A program made the position numbers and the translations under genes. The notes under the pieces are model-generated. The model had not been told where the DNA came from. It made no database searches and was given only the letters and a program-made list of their open reading frames with translations. From Apostichopus japonicus (lineage: Eukaryota; Echinodermata; Holothuroidea; Aspidochirotida; Stichopodidae), in the NCBI RefSeq assembly GCF_037975245.1, contig NC_092567.1:24916876-24980875 (forward strand): a stretch of DNA of 64,000 bases, in the 5' to 3' direction. Shown in pieces: positions 12,701 through 23,774 of the stretch (position 1 is its first letter; the number at the start of each line of letters is the position of its first letter).

Positions 12701-15700
12701 TTTCAAGTGGAAGATGTTCTAGTTTTAGAGCTTGGTCTAGTTCTACAGTAAGATTTCATGTTGTTTTCTCTTTATTCAGTTCACTATTCAAATATTACAG
12801 TGAAATTTAATTTTGAAATTCAAAACTTTAGAATATTACCGCTGAAGAGATGAATCAAAGTATCCTGAGAGATATTTAGGTTTCTCAAAGAGCGCCACCA
12901 TTGCCCAAAAGCTTTCTTCTTCAGATGCCATTTGCATCAGTAACATTCCAGCTATGTACGACATGCCTGCAATGAGCAAGAACGAAAAAAATAACACATA
13001 TGAACATCATAAATAGTAGAAATGAACCTAGACAATAATTGTCCGTCATTAAGCATATGTTAAACAGAAAACAGGTTTGATAATTAATATTAAACAATAA
13101 CAAATAAATAATACTATAATGGTAATATATGTGGATTCTAAAAAAAAATTTTTTTAAAGAGGTATATACAGGTTTAGTTAGGAGAAGATCCAAACTAGGG
13201 ACTTTTGGAATAACTTAACTACAGCAAAAGATGTGATGTGTACTAGGTATAATGGTCAAAAGGTTTCAAACACTTCACAATTTTCATGATATTTGTACAA
13301 AGACTGGTGTTTTTCCTTTCCACACTCATACAAGTTTTCAGTGGCCTTACGGTGTACTTAACTTTTCATTTAACTTGCGTCTAACATATCCTTTCCTACA
13401 GTACATCTCCAATGAGTATTGCTAGTATGGATGGTGTATAAAAACATCACCAATTGATGACAAATCCTCCACTCTACCCCTCCCACACCCGTTTTCTCTC
13501 TTCATAGAATCACTCATATATGTACCCATCTTATTTATAAATTAATTGCTTCTCACTGAGAACTGATTTGATGAATGGTTGACAGAAATGTCACACACAT
13601 TGGCCACAAACCCACCAGTCTCCTCCCTCCCTCCCTCCCGCCCTCCCTCCCATCCCTTCCATGGAGTCCCAAGGATATATCAACCCTTGTAACCATTTAT
13701 CTGATCATCATAATGTACAGTATGTAGACTACAGTACAGAATGCCAGATTGTTTCGCACATACCTTGACAATAACCGACCTCAGAGTTGTAGATGGAGTA
13801 AGCAGATAGAAGCCGGAAGAGCGAAGCATGTCCTTCCTTGGCTGATGTGTCACGTCCCATGAAGAGTCTATGAGTTGGAAATGTTCTGTCTGAGAAACAG
13901 AATGGAAAGATGAAGAAACAAAAATGATATATCAAAGACAAGGGTAAGTTATAACTTGTGACAGCTAACATTTTTGTACTGCAAAAAAATTCCTTACCCA
14001 CATTATTAATCAATGTGTAATGGAAAGCTACAATGGATACTTTTAGCAAGACCTTCCACTCAGCCCCCCTTGCTCCCCCCCCCCCCCTAATCATTTGCTT
14101 TAAGTTATCGGGGACCATTTTCATCAGAAGTAAAACATACAGAAAATAATTAATGCTGATTACATCACAAATGAATTCTGCATCTTGTACTTTCAACCAT
14201 TTCCAGAATAACATTTCCCTCCCAGGGAATAACTTATTTGGTATTACGTCACACCTACAGTACAAAGGAACTATAGTAAATTAAAACCGCTATATGAACA
14301 GTGCTAAATTATTCTTATAATCTGTCTTGAGTCTGCACTTTCCTAGTTCAGACAATGTTATTATAACTTACCAACATCAACAATTATCTGCCTAAGTGTC
14401 TTCAAAGCAATCAGATGGCCCATCTTTGCTGGTTTGTGAATTGTACCTTCCACATTTTCATTGCCGTTGCCAGCTTCCCAAAGTTCATGGTTGTGTATAT
14501 TCAACGAGTATTCGCTAACCCCGAGCTCCACCAGTTGCAGTCTAATGGCTCGAATGCATTCCTGATGGCCAAATAAAAAATATTGAAGATCAAGATATTA
14601 AGCAAGTCTCTAGATAGATATAACATTTGAGGGATATTTATGTGGTTGAAGCTGATTGCTTAAACAAAACTACTGGGAATTTTCTGGGTCCTTAACAAAA
14701 AGTAAAAAAAAAAAGAACTCCTAATTGGCACAAGAAGAAACTGACCATTTTATAAAGGCAACCACCTAGACTTATTTCAAAGGGTATCAAATTTGTCAAA
14801 GTTCACTTTATCTTAATTTCAAGCTTTCTGTTTAGTTTATTGTCATATACCTGGTAACTAAAGGATGATGTGCTTCTCAACTGTTCGCATCCTAGAAGTG
14901 CTCGCCACACATCCCGCCTCATCTCTGGTGGCACACCTCTCTTTAACAAGCATCTCAGTCTACCAGGATGCTTCATGTGAGACTCAGGCCAACCTCTCAA
15001 AAACTTCTCCCAAAGAAGCTTCTGGTGGTTGATGGTTGAAGGCGATGTTACTATGTCATTTCTGGAAATGAAAGTCACCATTAAGAAAGTGATATCTACT
15101 GTTCCATGGTAACTGATAACAGTATAATTACAGAGTTTCTTGCCTTTTTTATTCAGTCTAAGTGATTTATTACGCATACTTAAGTTTCTTACCGGTCACA
15201 ATAATTTAGAGGGTCCGAACCTTGGACAAGAAAGCACTTTCAAAAGTTTAACAATTTTGAGCACACCTTAACCTGCAGTAAGAGAATGGTGACCTTAAGA
15301 CTTGTGTGTTTGTGATCAGTTCCAACTTGCTGCACACTAGATATACAGTATGTCACTCCTTACTAAGGAAAGGAAAACATAGGCAATGGAATTGTGATTC
15401 ACAAAATAAGGAAAATAAGTACTCCCTGTAATGGCAACCTAATGACACTTCGTCCCTATGAGTTCAACATACTGTACTGTACACTACAGGAATTTTGGTG
15501 CAAAGAAAATGCATCTTTGGTTAATTTGAACAAAGTGGCTATTTTTACGACCAGGAGTAACAATAATTTCTGGTTACACATGCGCAGTTGCTTTAACATG
15601 GCTATTTTTACGACCAGGAGTAACAATAATTTCCGGTTAGGGTCACCCTTCTGCATGCGCAGTTGCTTTATTTACTTTACTGCGTATGCGTAACCGGAAA

Positions 15701-17321
15701 TTCGCCGATGTCGTAAGAATAGTTTATAAATAATTGTTACTCCTGGTCGTAAGAATAGTCACGGCCTAATTTGAACATTAGAATTTTACCTATTGTACCA
15801 GACTGTCTTACAGCAGGAGATGCAAGCACCTCCCTGAGGCTCCCTGCCAATTTTTTTTTTATGATAGCGCCTAATGGCTGGAAACACAGCCAAAATGATC
15901 CTGGGACCTAACATGGCAATAAAAAGTACACTGTATGGTTGGCGTTTATGTCCTCTAGCAGGATTTTTGCCGACTTCACCCATTCAGATTCATATACTGT
16001 ATGTCTATTATTAAAAATGAATAGCTTACGCTAGATACAATATTAAAAGCTACAGAATATGATGCATGTGCTTCCCAAACCAATTCCACACAATTCTTAA
16101 AAATGTTGTAATTAATTTGTATTTAGCCTAGGCAGAGATTATAATTTATTAGATTTACCACAAGTTCTTGTGACACTGCTTGTAATGTAAGGCTCTTTTA
16201 AGTTAACCATACATTAGACCTTATGTCATATCAAAAGTAAAAATATCTCTAGTGTTTTCCCCTACTAGGTAGTACTAGTACTAGACTGTTATAAGTTAGG
16301 TAAAGTTCTGTTGGCCTACTTTAGCCTTAGGCTTTCCCTGAATACTTAACATACTGTAGGCCTAGCTGTTTCTATGGACAACCAAACGGGTGTTACTAAA
16401 ACGAATGACAATTGCGTTACACATAACGAATGACAATATGTTGTACACACTAAAAAAGTGCGTTGACTAAAACGAATGACAGTAATGACAGCACAGACAT
16501 TTGCTCAACCGGATATCACAGTTCAGACTTCGTGGGTATCTAGATCTAGTAAAGTACGGACAAGATAAAAACGCACCTTATACTAAGCGAAATTGTAAGT
16601 CTGATTTTACAAAGTAAATTTAACGTCATTTTTCCGATATTAATTGTTAGAAACTAACCATAATCTTGAAACGGCTTCAGTTATCTTTCTATATAAATCT
16701 ACAGAGGTAAAAAGCACAGCACCCAAGCGCATTCTCACCCAAAAACTTTCCCTGTGGTTTCTATCCGTAAATTACACCAAAACCCTGCAACCACGTTATA
16801 TGCGATTTTCCTCAAATCGTTTTTGCGCAGAAAACCAATAACCGCATTTACTCCACTCCGTTAACCATTCTATCTCCACTCAACACTGTCATTCGTTGTC
16901 ATTCGTTGTCATTCGCTGTCATTCGCAAATGATAATTAACCCTGTACAAAGTCAATTGTCATTCGTTTTAGTTTGTCCCCAACCAAACATAGTAGACCAA
17001 TATGTGATCAAATACTAGCACGACAAAGTGATCACAATTTCGGAACTAGGCCTATATGTTACAATTATGGAAATGTGATCATGGCGTGGGAATATTTTTC
17101 TCACAATATACAAAAGATTCTGCCAATAGGTGGGCCTAATGATACATGCACTTTACACTATACGTTGTTTTTTAATATTAGGCTAGGCAAAGGCCAGTGC
17201 TAACGCTATTTGGTTTCAACTGAGCATACTTTCTGCACATGCTGCATCTTTCATCCTCGTCTGCACCTGGGATTACAGCAAACCCGTGTTTATCGAAAAC
17301 ATTCCCCTTGTAGTTATCCAT
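6781..17321 (-). CDS. TBC-domain Rab GTPase-activating protein, 14 exons, 666 aa
   Basis: Coding exons on the minus strand: 17321-17230, 15061-14851, 14561-14372, 13889-13764, 12966-12840, 11959-11890, 11585-11471, 11072-10955, 10123-10020, 9845-9789, 9242-8783, 8176-8006, 7562-7499 and 6876-6781 (stop TAG). They total 2,001 nt with consistent phases. The TBC domain starts near residue 72 (RGVPPEMRRDVWRALLG) and runs to about 320. The arginine finger is R166 in IIVDVDRTFP and the glutamine finger Q206 in SEVGYCQGMS, so Rab GTP hydrolysis activity is expected. The N-terminal DKHGF segment and single TBC domain resemble USP6NL/TBC1D10-type proteins; the exact orthologue is unclear. The C-terminal third (from about residue 405) is basic, Ser/Arg-rich and probably disordered. 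The acceptor at 9242 lacks a good pyrimidine tract, and the first donor (AAA|GTATGC) is weak. The product probably acts at endosomal or Golgi membranes. Confidence 0.88.
11222..11405. repeat. Interspersed repeat, two tandem copies (~93 bp)
   Basis: GAAAGGTTAGGAA followed by GTTCATACTGTCAGTACGAG appears near 11224 and again near 11317, each ending around ACAGTATRGAGTGGTRTA. The same family recurs at about 50080-50460, partly inverted. It sits in a TBC gene intron and has no coding content. Confidence 0.7.
15533..15766. mobile_element. Mutator-like MITE in TBC intron 1
   Basis: An element of about 234 bp. Left terminus GTGGCTATTTTTACGACCAG and right terminus (reverse complement) GTGACTATTCTTACGACCAG are inverted repeats extending over about 35 bases. 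The 11-base TAATTTGAACA lies immediately on both sides (15522-15532 and 15767-15777), a long target duplication typical of Mutator-like elements (9-11 bp). The left arm is duplicated internally (about 15536-15575 and 15597-15636). There is no transposase, so it is non-autonomous. Confidence 0.8.
16388..16980. mobile_element. Non-autonomous DNA transposon with CGAATGACA repeats
   Basis: About 593 bp flanked by the perfect 8-base duplication AACCAAAC (16380-16387 and 16981-16988). The ends start with GGG and share the perfect 20-base inverted core ACTAAAACGAATGACAATTG. The motif CGAATGACA recurs about three times in direct orientation near the left end and about five times inverted near the right end, a typical subterminal-repeat layout. 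It lies about 350 bp inside TBC intron 1 from the first coding exon. hAT and P superfamilies both make 8-bp duplications; the superfamily is not decided. Confidence 0.75.
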
Positions 17322-18230
17322 TTAACGTTTCCTTCTGATAATTTAGTGAAATCTTTGACTAGTCTTCGAAGAGTTATCTCGTGCCAAAAGTGTAGACATA
17401 ACGATGTTCAAGTGCAAGTTTGACTTTTTGAATCTGCCGGTAGACTTCAGTGTTTTGAAAGTATGAGCCTGTCAGACGCTAGCTGCCATTAATATGGAAC
17501 GCCAAACTCAGCACAGGTGGTGTTGCTTATGGAACGCCAAAAGGACCACAGGTGGCGTTGCCACCCTAAGCAGGAGGTGCTACTACCCTTAACAGCTACT
17601 TCTCTAACAGGTGGTGCTACTGCTCTAAACATGAGGTCCTTCTACTCTACTACCCAAATACCATGGCCTAACCTTCATGGTCACCCACTATAATACTGGT
17701 TAGGCTTGAGGTAGACAATATGTGTGATATCTCATGAGGGGAATATATGCTGTACATTGAAAAGAAGGGGTGGAGGTGGCTTTCTTTGTTAGGGTGGGTG
17801 CTTTGATGCATAATTAGAGGGTTTCCCAAAAGGTTTTGGGATAAAAATTTTAAAAAATAAACACAAATTATATTCTAATTTTTACATTTATTATGCATTG
17901 TAAGTTAGAAAAGAAATCTGGTCAGATTTGAATTCTGTTACATCCCTTGTTGTGCAATGTTACAATAAACATTCTCATATATATCATATGTAGAAAAGCA
18001 AGTGCATGGTTGCGCTTCTCTCATCATCAGTTGCAATTTTGAGGTCCCAAACTACACTTCTACAGTCATAAAATACAATTCTGTGATAATCAAATACAGT
18101 TCTATAGTCATACACTGCTGTGGTTATTCAATACAGTTTAACAGTTACAAATGTAACACTTTTCTTGAAGAACTTGACCAGATGAAGGTTTACAGATAAG
18201 GTTACTTTTCTTGGACTGCAACCTGGACAA
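17322..18230. promoter_or_regulatory. Intergenic region upstream of the TBC gene
   Basis: This separates the TBC start codon from the CSTPP1 3' end; both genes are on the minus strand, so it should hold the TBC promoter. At about 17495-17640 there are loose copies of a motif containing ACAGGTGGYGYTGC. No TATA box or other decisive promoter element is visible, and the transcription start cannot be placed. Confidence 0.35.
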
Positions 18231-18980
18231 CTATGATCCCTACTTTCTATCAGTCTGGTGCCTCTGTATCAGCTTTTATCTCTACTTACTATCAGTCTGG
18301 TGCCTCGTTATAGCTTTGATCCCTACTTTGGATCAGTCTGGTGCCTCTGTATCAGCTATGATCCCTACTTTCAATCAGTCTGGTGCCTCTGTATAACCTA
18401 TGATCCCTAGTTTCTATCAGTCTGGTACCTCTGTATCAGCTTTGATCCCTACTTTCAATCAGTCTGGTGCCTCTGTATCAGCTATGATCCCTAATTTGGA
18501 TCAGTCTGGTGCCTCTGTATCAGCTTTCATCCCTACTTTCAATCAGTCTGGTGCCTCTGTATCAGCTTTGATCCCTACTTTGGATCAGTCTGGTGCCGGA
18601 TCCCTAGTTTGGATCAGTTTGATGCCTCTGTATAACCTATGATCCCTAGTTTCTATCAGTCTGGTACCTCTGTATCGGCTTTGATCCCTAATTTGGATCA
18701 GTCTGGTGCCTCTGTATCAGCTTTTATCCTTACTTACTATCAGTCTGGTGCCTCTTTATCAGCTATGATCCCTACTTTCAATGAGTCTGGTGCCTCTGTA
18801 TCGGCTATGACCCCTAGTTACTATCAGTCTGGTGCCTCTTTATCAGCTTTGATCCCTACTTTCTATCAGTCTGGTGCCTCTGTATCAGCTATGATCCCTA
18901 CTTTCTATCAGTCTGGTGCCTCTTTATAATCTATGATCCCTACTTTCTATCAGTCTGGTGCCTCTTTATCAGCTTTGATC
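18231..18980. repeat. Minisatellite, 42-bp unit, ~18 copies
   Basis: The unit contains TCAGTCTGGTGCCTCTGTAT and GCTWTGATCCCTACTTTS. Most copies are exact multiples of 42, so plus-strand frames stay open for long stretches. One unit near 18595 is shortened. In the minus orientation each unit carries TGATAG-type stops. The right edge overlaps the last coding bases and stop of CSTPP1. Confidence 0.95.
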
Positions 18981-21900
18981 AGAGCCCTTTTTGAAGAATG
19001 CGATGACTTTCTGTTGGAGCAAAAAGAAAGACTTAGCAGTAAGTTTTATCTCACTATGCTACTGAAAACATGTACATTTCAGCATTCATATTTCTGAATT
19101 TGGGAAATGTTTTTCAAGCAACTGCTTATTTATGCCAATCACATAACACAGGTTGATAACAAAGTACTGTTGACTTGTTGTATTAGTGTTGCAAAACGTG
19201 GCTTCACGTAGCTGTTAGCATTTGCCAACCTAGAACAATTTTACTGAACTTGCCAAGTTTAGGAAATATGTTTAAAATTAAACACATTTGTAAACATTAT
19301 AGACACATTTGCTTCCACAGGCTAAATAAACAGTCTAGGGATTGGAGGAAAGCTCATCCTTGATCATGAATATGCATTCCAGAATGATTCAAATGAACAC
19401 AAGTACATACAAAAAACATTTGTTTCGTAATGATGATTATGTTATTGCTTACAACAATAAAAACCTGACATGTGATATTTTCCTTAATATAATAAAACTA
19501 AAACTTCCAAAAGTGTTACATTACCAAATCCTTTTATCGACTTTTACACCAAGAGCTTTACCTTATTGGTTCTATTGGGTCATGATAAACTTCTGTTCTC
19601 GGTGGTAGTACGCCGATACTGCTGTTCAGCGATTCACTTCTTGCTAAAGCTACCACAAACCCATAGAAAGTGCTTCTTGAGGCTTTACTCTGAATGTCAA
19701 GCAGGACAGATGCAGGGGGGTATCTAGAAGTAACGCAGAAAGCAAAATGTATACATTTTGAAAGACACAATTCTTGTCGTAGACATGAACTGCCACTGCA
19801 ATTCGTGTTGACAGTATATCACATAACCATACATTCCAATATAGATATATGTTTAAAGCAGATAGCAAAACTTAATTGTGGATCTCAGACCGAGGATCCC
19901 ATTGTTTTTCCATTGTTCAAATCCACGTACCCTAACCTTAAAGGCATTGAAGACTTGCCCCAAACCGCGTGCGGCCATCTGAAAAAGTCAACTTTCCGTT
20001 GCTTGCAAGCGACGTTTTGTTTGTGTCGCTACAAAATGCAGACAGTACAGTAATGAAACATGATACCTTGTTATCTTTAGCTGGACCTGAGATGTCCATC
20101 GATGTATTTTTTGTACACTGTACTGTGGGTATTGACCGCAGCTGTATGTACTGACTGTACACTAGTGTCTAATAACCGATGGTAGCAAGCTGTGTTGATG
20201 TGTATATTTTGCGATCGATGGTGGTGTCTAACACTTCTGTTACACCTCATTCGAAACTAGGTCAGATTACCGGCATTAGAGGTTTCTTTTTGTGCTAGTC
20301 TTCACACCCTTTAATAATATACCACTGAACAAAAGAATTCTTGCAAGGACATGGTTATTCTTCAGAAATCACATTCGAGGCCTTGGAATTCTTTTGTTCA
20401 AGTCCTCAGGCAGAATACAAAACAAACGTAAACATACACGCATATGCATATACACACACCCATCCGGCTGCAGGACTACAAAGGTTACGATTATCATCAA
20501 AAACTCCAAAAGTCGAAAAGGGGACACAAACCCACCTATCAAATTTAGCTAATATTACAGAGACTTTGTAAAAACAAACTCGCCTGTCCCCCTCCCCCCT
20601 GCACACCCCAATCAGGTTTCAACCTTTTTTTAAACAAAAACCACCAACCTGTATCCTATATCCTGCATATCATGCATCACAGCATCAACAAAGTGTTTAC
20701 TTTCTAGGCCCTCTAGGGGCATGGCGATGCCCTCTAGGGGCATGGTGGTGCCCTCCAGGGCTGCTGCTGCAGTGGTAGCAGACTGATTCGTCGAGGCACT
20801 TGGAATGTAAACTGTCCCTCTAGGACTCCTCACTGTCGTTAATAATTTGTCATAGATGTCAGAACAGCGGTCCAGAAATTCTAGGAATGAAGAAAAGATG
20901 ATTAAAAACAATCATGAATTCATCAGGAGGCACTAAGATGATATAGTGATGGGGGGGGGGGGAGGGGTAGAATGATTTCAATGCTTTATTGTACATACAG
21001 ACCTTCTTACTCCATTTCTTTCTGTGCCTATCCAAACATATATTTATTTGGCTTTATTTGGATTAAAGCACTGTTAAGGTCGATATGTTCTCAACTTCTC
21101 AAGTCTTTTCATGATTTTAATTTGTTCATGACAGGTGCGGATCCAAGGAGACAGGGGATGTGGGAGGGTGTACCCCTCTGTTTCAAATAGACCTGTATGT
21201 CATAGATTGGAAGTACATCAAGAGTGAGTCAGCAATAAACACCATGTTGTCTATGGTCGTTAAGAGCAACTATTTCACTGTACATCCCCCTCAAATGAAT
21301 AGAAAATAGCAGTGTGTGCGTTAATGCAATAGAAATGGTAAGACTATGGAAGATTTGATATCAAGTAAAATGCACTGGTTGGATTTGTGGACACTTAGGA
21401 ATAAAAACTTAAGGTAAGTTACTAAAGTTAACATTAAAAAAAGGTCTGTCTAATAGACGAAACATCTTTCAAAACAACGGTTATCTTGCTTTTTGCTATA
21501 AATATATTGACTTACTGGCTTGGGTATTTAAGAATGATGATATTTAACCTGCCTGCATTCAATTTATGAACTTCAATCTACCTAAACCTTCACTAAATGG
21601 TAACATTTAAGCACTATGACCCCTCCCCCCCACCCCTCCACCGCCAATTGACACAAATCAAGAACAAGATTGACTGCCTCCACTTCCTCCAAATCTATCA
21701 TTCTGAAGGCTGAAAAGATCTACAATTATTGTGTTAAACTCAAAGGGTATAGATATATATTTTTGGTTTACCCTCGTAGTAAAGTTGCAGCTGAAAGGCA
21801 TAAAGAAAATCAGCAAACGATGTGAGGGAATCCATGGCATCTTCCAAAAAGATGATACAAGCTGTCTTCTGCACAAGGTCCAGGGGAAAGTTAGGACAGA

Positions 21901-23774
21901 TTAAACACAACAGGGAATGGTATTCTCTGACATTCAGAAGATCTATGAAGTTAAAGAAAATTGGTCATTTCAATGTGAGAAAACAGCCAGTTCATTTCAT
22001 TTAACTTACATTTTATTACTCCTTACTCATGGAGCCTCTTACATACCAATACTTAGACATTATTTACACTTACCTACAGTATTTCCTTACTTTTACTTAC
22101 ATTTATATTCTCCTACCTTCCAGATTTAACTTTACTATAGTAGTTGATCTGGTTTTTACCAGTACTCTCCCATTTTTTTTCAGCCAAGAGATCATTAACA
22201 ATGGACTTATTAGATATATACACCACATCTTGCCACTAGACACCAAAACAAATTACATTACCTCCACTTTTTCCAATTTGTCGAAAGCATATCCAGAAAG
22301 ACCGAATGAAAGAGGCACGATTATGGGGAGTTGCACGGACAAACTGGTATTCCCTATAGAGTGTGTGGTTACCTTTTCTCAGTGTGCTAAAACTTTGCAG
22401 GAGAAAAAGTGTAACAGTTACGATATATGTAAATTAATGGTTAGTTAATGATCAGAAATTAACACTCTTCAAATTGCATTGACATTGTCACTGTACATAG
22501 TTTTAGGATATCCAAACTTTCATTGAACCAGCTTTCATTTAACTGTGCAGGTAAAGTTGCATAATTATCATGACAAGTCAAATGGGGTGGGGGATGGTGG
22601 GGGGGGGGGTGTTTGAACCCTAGCCCATTAAAAAAATGAGGTGAGAACTGCCCCTAGAGTATTATCTTGAGTTCTCACACATGATAGCAATATAAATAAA
22701 TTATCTATTATATCAAAGTCCAAGAGGATTTTCCTGGGTTTGGATATATGTGACATCATGGAATAAATTGGATAAATTAAGCACTTACTATTCCTGAAAG
22801 AACTGAGCAGGATCAATTTTTGGATAGTCTTCTTTAAAATCAAGGAGTTGTTGTATAGCATCTTCAAGGTAGAGTAAAATATGATGCTTTGCTGCGATAA
22901 AAGAAAGAATGTATGTAAGAGTAGGATCCAGGCATCACTTTCCAGGAGAAGAAATAAGCTGCCAGCTTATATGTTCATGTCAACAGTTGTTAAATATTAC
23001 TTAGTGTCCATGATAGTGCATTATTGTATGTATTTGTGTATGAACCAGGAAAAATCAGGTCTTAGTACAGTATGTCTACAATCCTCAAGGTTTAAGGTGA
23101 ATTTTTTAAGTGGCCTTCACATGAGGTATCAGTAATGCATAAAATATACTAAATCGGTTGACACAAATAACTAGTGTTGTTGACTCGACTCAATGACTTC
23201 AAATGAACAAAGGCAATCTTCCGGCCCTAACTTTAAGGTAGGCTGAGTGAAATGGGGTACTAATTTAGAATCCGTACCATTTCGACTACCTGACAGGCGC
23301 TCTCCCACATTCATGTAATCACTCCCTATCTCCACCTCCCGTTCTTCTATCTCCTAACCCTATTTCTTGCCCCTAGCCCTACTTCCTAACACATAACGCT
23401 ATTCCCTGCCCCTAGCTAGCCCTAATTCCTTACCCCTAACCCATTCATATGGTACGGATTCTAAAGTTAGGCCTGAAATCGTTTAGCCAAAGGCCTAGGC
23501 CTGTCGTTGGTAAGTTAGTGTACATGATGCAAAACTACTGTATGCTATGACTAATCTGTAACAATAGGTTGCTAACCTAGGCTAATTAAGTTTGACATTG
23601 GCCCTAACTGTTAGACGTAACGGTCTACTTCATCATTTCATGCTACAGTACAGTAAGTTAGTATGTGGATGAGATTAGCCTACCCAAATAATCCTCTGGT
23701 GTTAAAGAAAACTTGTCCTCCGTTGTGTTATTGGGAGCAGTCCTACCGTTCTTTGTCTGTTCGTATTCGGACAT
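18950..23774 (-). CDS. CSTPP1: Centriolar satellite-associated tubulin polyglutamylase complex regulator 1, 7 exons, 316 aa
   Basis: Coding exons on the minus strand: 23774-23684, 22891-22789, 22392-22262, 21942-21772, 20880-20649, 19723-19562 and 19010-18950 (stop TGA); total 951 nt, phases consistent. The protein follows vertebrate C11orf49/CSTPP1 along its length: HHILLYLEDAIQQLL, then RATPHNRASFIRSFW, REYHSLLCLICPNFPLDL, EDAMDSLTSFADFLYAFQLQ and RSTFYGFVVALARSE. In vertebrates the protein binds centriolar satellites and regulates the tubulin polyglutamylase complex at cilia and the cytoskeleton; the same role is inferred here. Exon 5 has a 24-bp coding duplication (MPLEG twice). The last 19 residues read into a 42-bp minisatellite, so the C-terminus is lineage-specific. 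The human protein is 331 aa. It lies in tandem with the TBC gene on the same strand. Confidence 0.93.
19938..20314 (+). mobile_element. TTAA-flanked MITE, copy 1 (CSTPP1 intron)
   Basis: A 377-bp element with TTAA at each end. The termini TTAAAGGCATTGAAGAC and (reverse complement of the right end) TTAAAGGGTGTGAAGAC are inverted repeats. A second copy lies inverted at 42427-42792 and is similar throughout. TTAA ends are the target preference of piggyBac-type elements, but the tips are not the classic CCY form, so the superfamily is uncertain. Confidence 0.8.
23262..23469. mobile_element. Small inverted-repeat element in CSTPP1 intron 1
   Basis: AATTTAGAATCCGTACCAT (about 23262-23280) is mirrored by ATGGTACGGATTCTAAAGTT (23449-23468). 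The interior holds CCCTA-rich, telomere-like stretches such as TTACCCCTAACCC. The element is about 208 bp with no coding capacity and no clear target duplication. Confidence 0.65.

Noticed and set aside
13729-14265. 178-residue minus-strand open frame as a single coding region
   Set aside because: Only 13889-13764 is TBC coding sequence; the rest is intron read-through.
18211-18929. Plus-strand open frames with repeated QSGASVSA peptides
   Set aside because: The 42-bp array is in frame by arithmetic; stops occur wherever a unit is shortened, and there is no gene structure.
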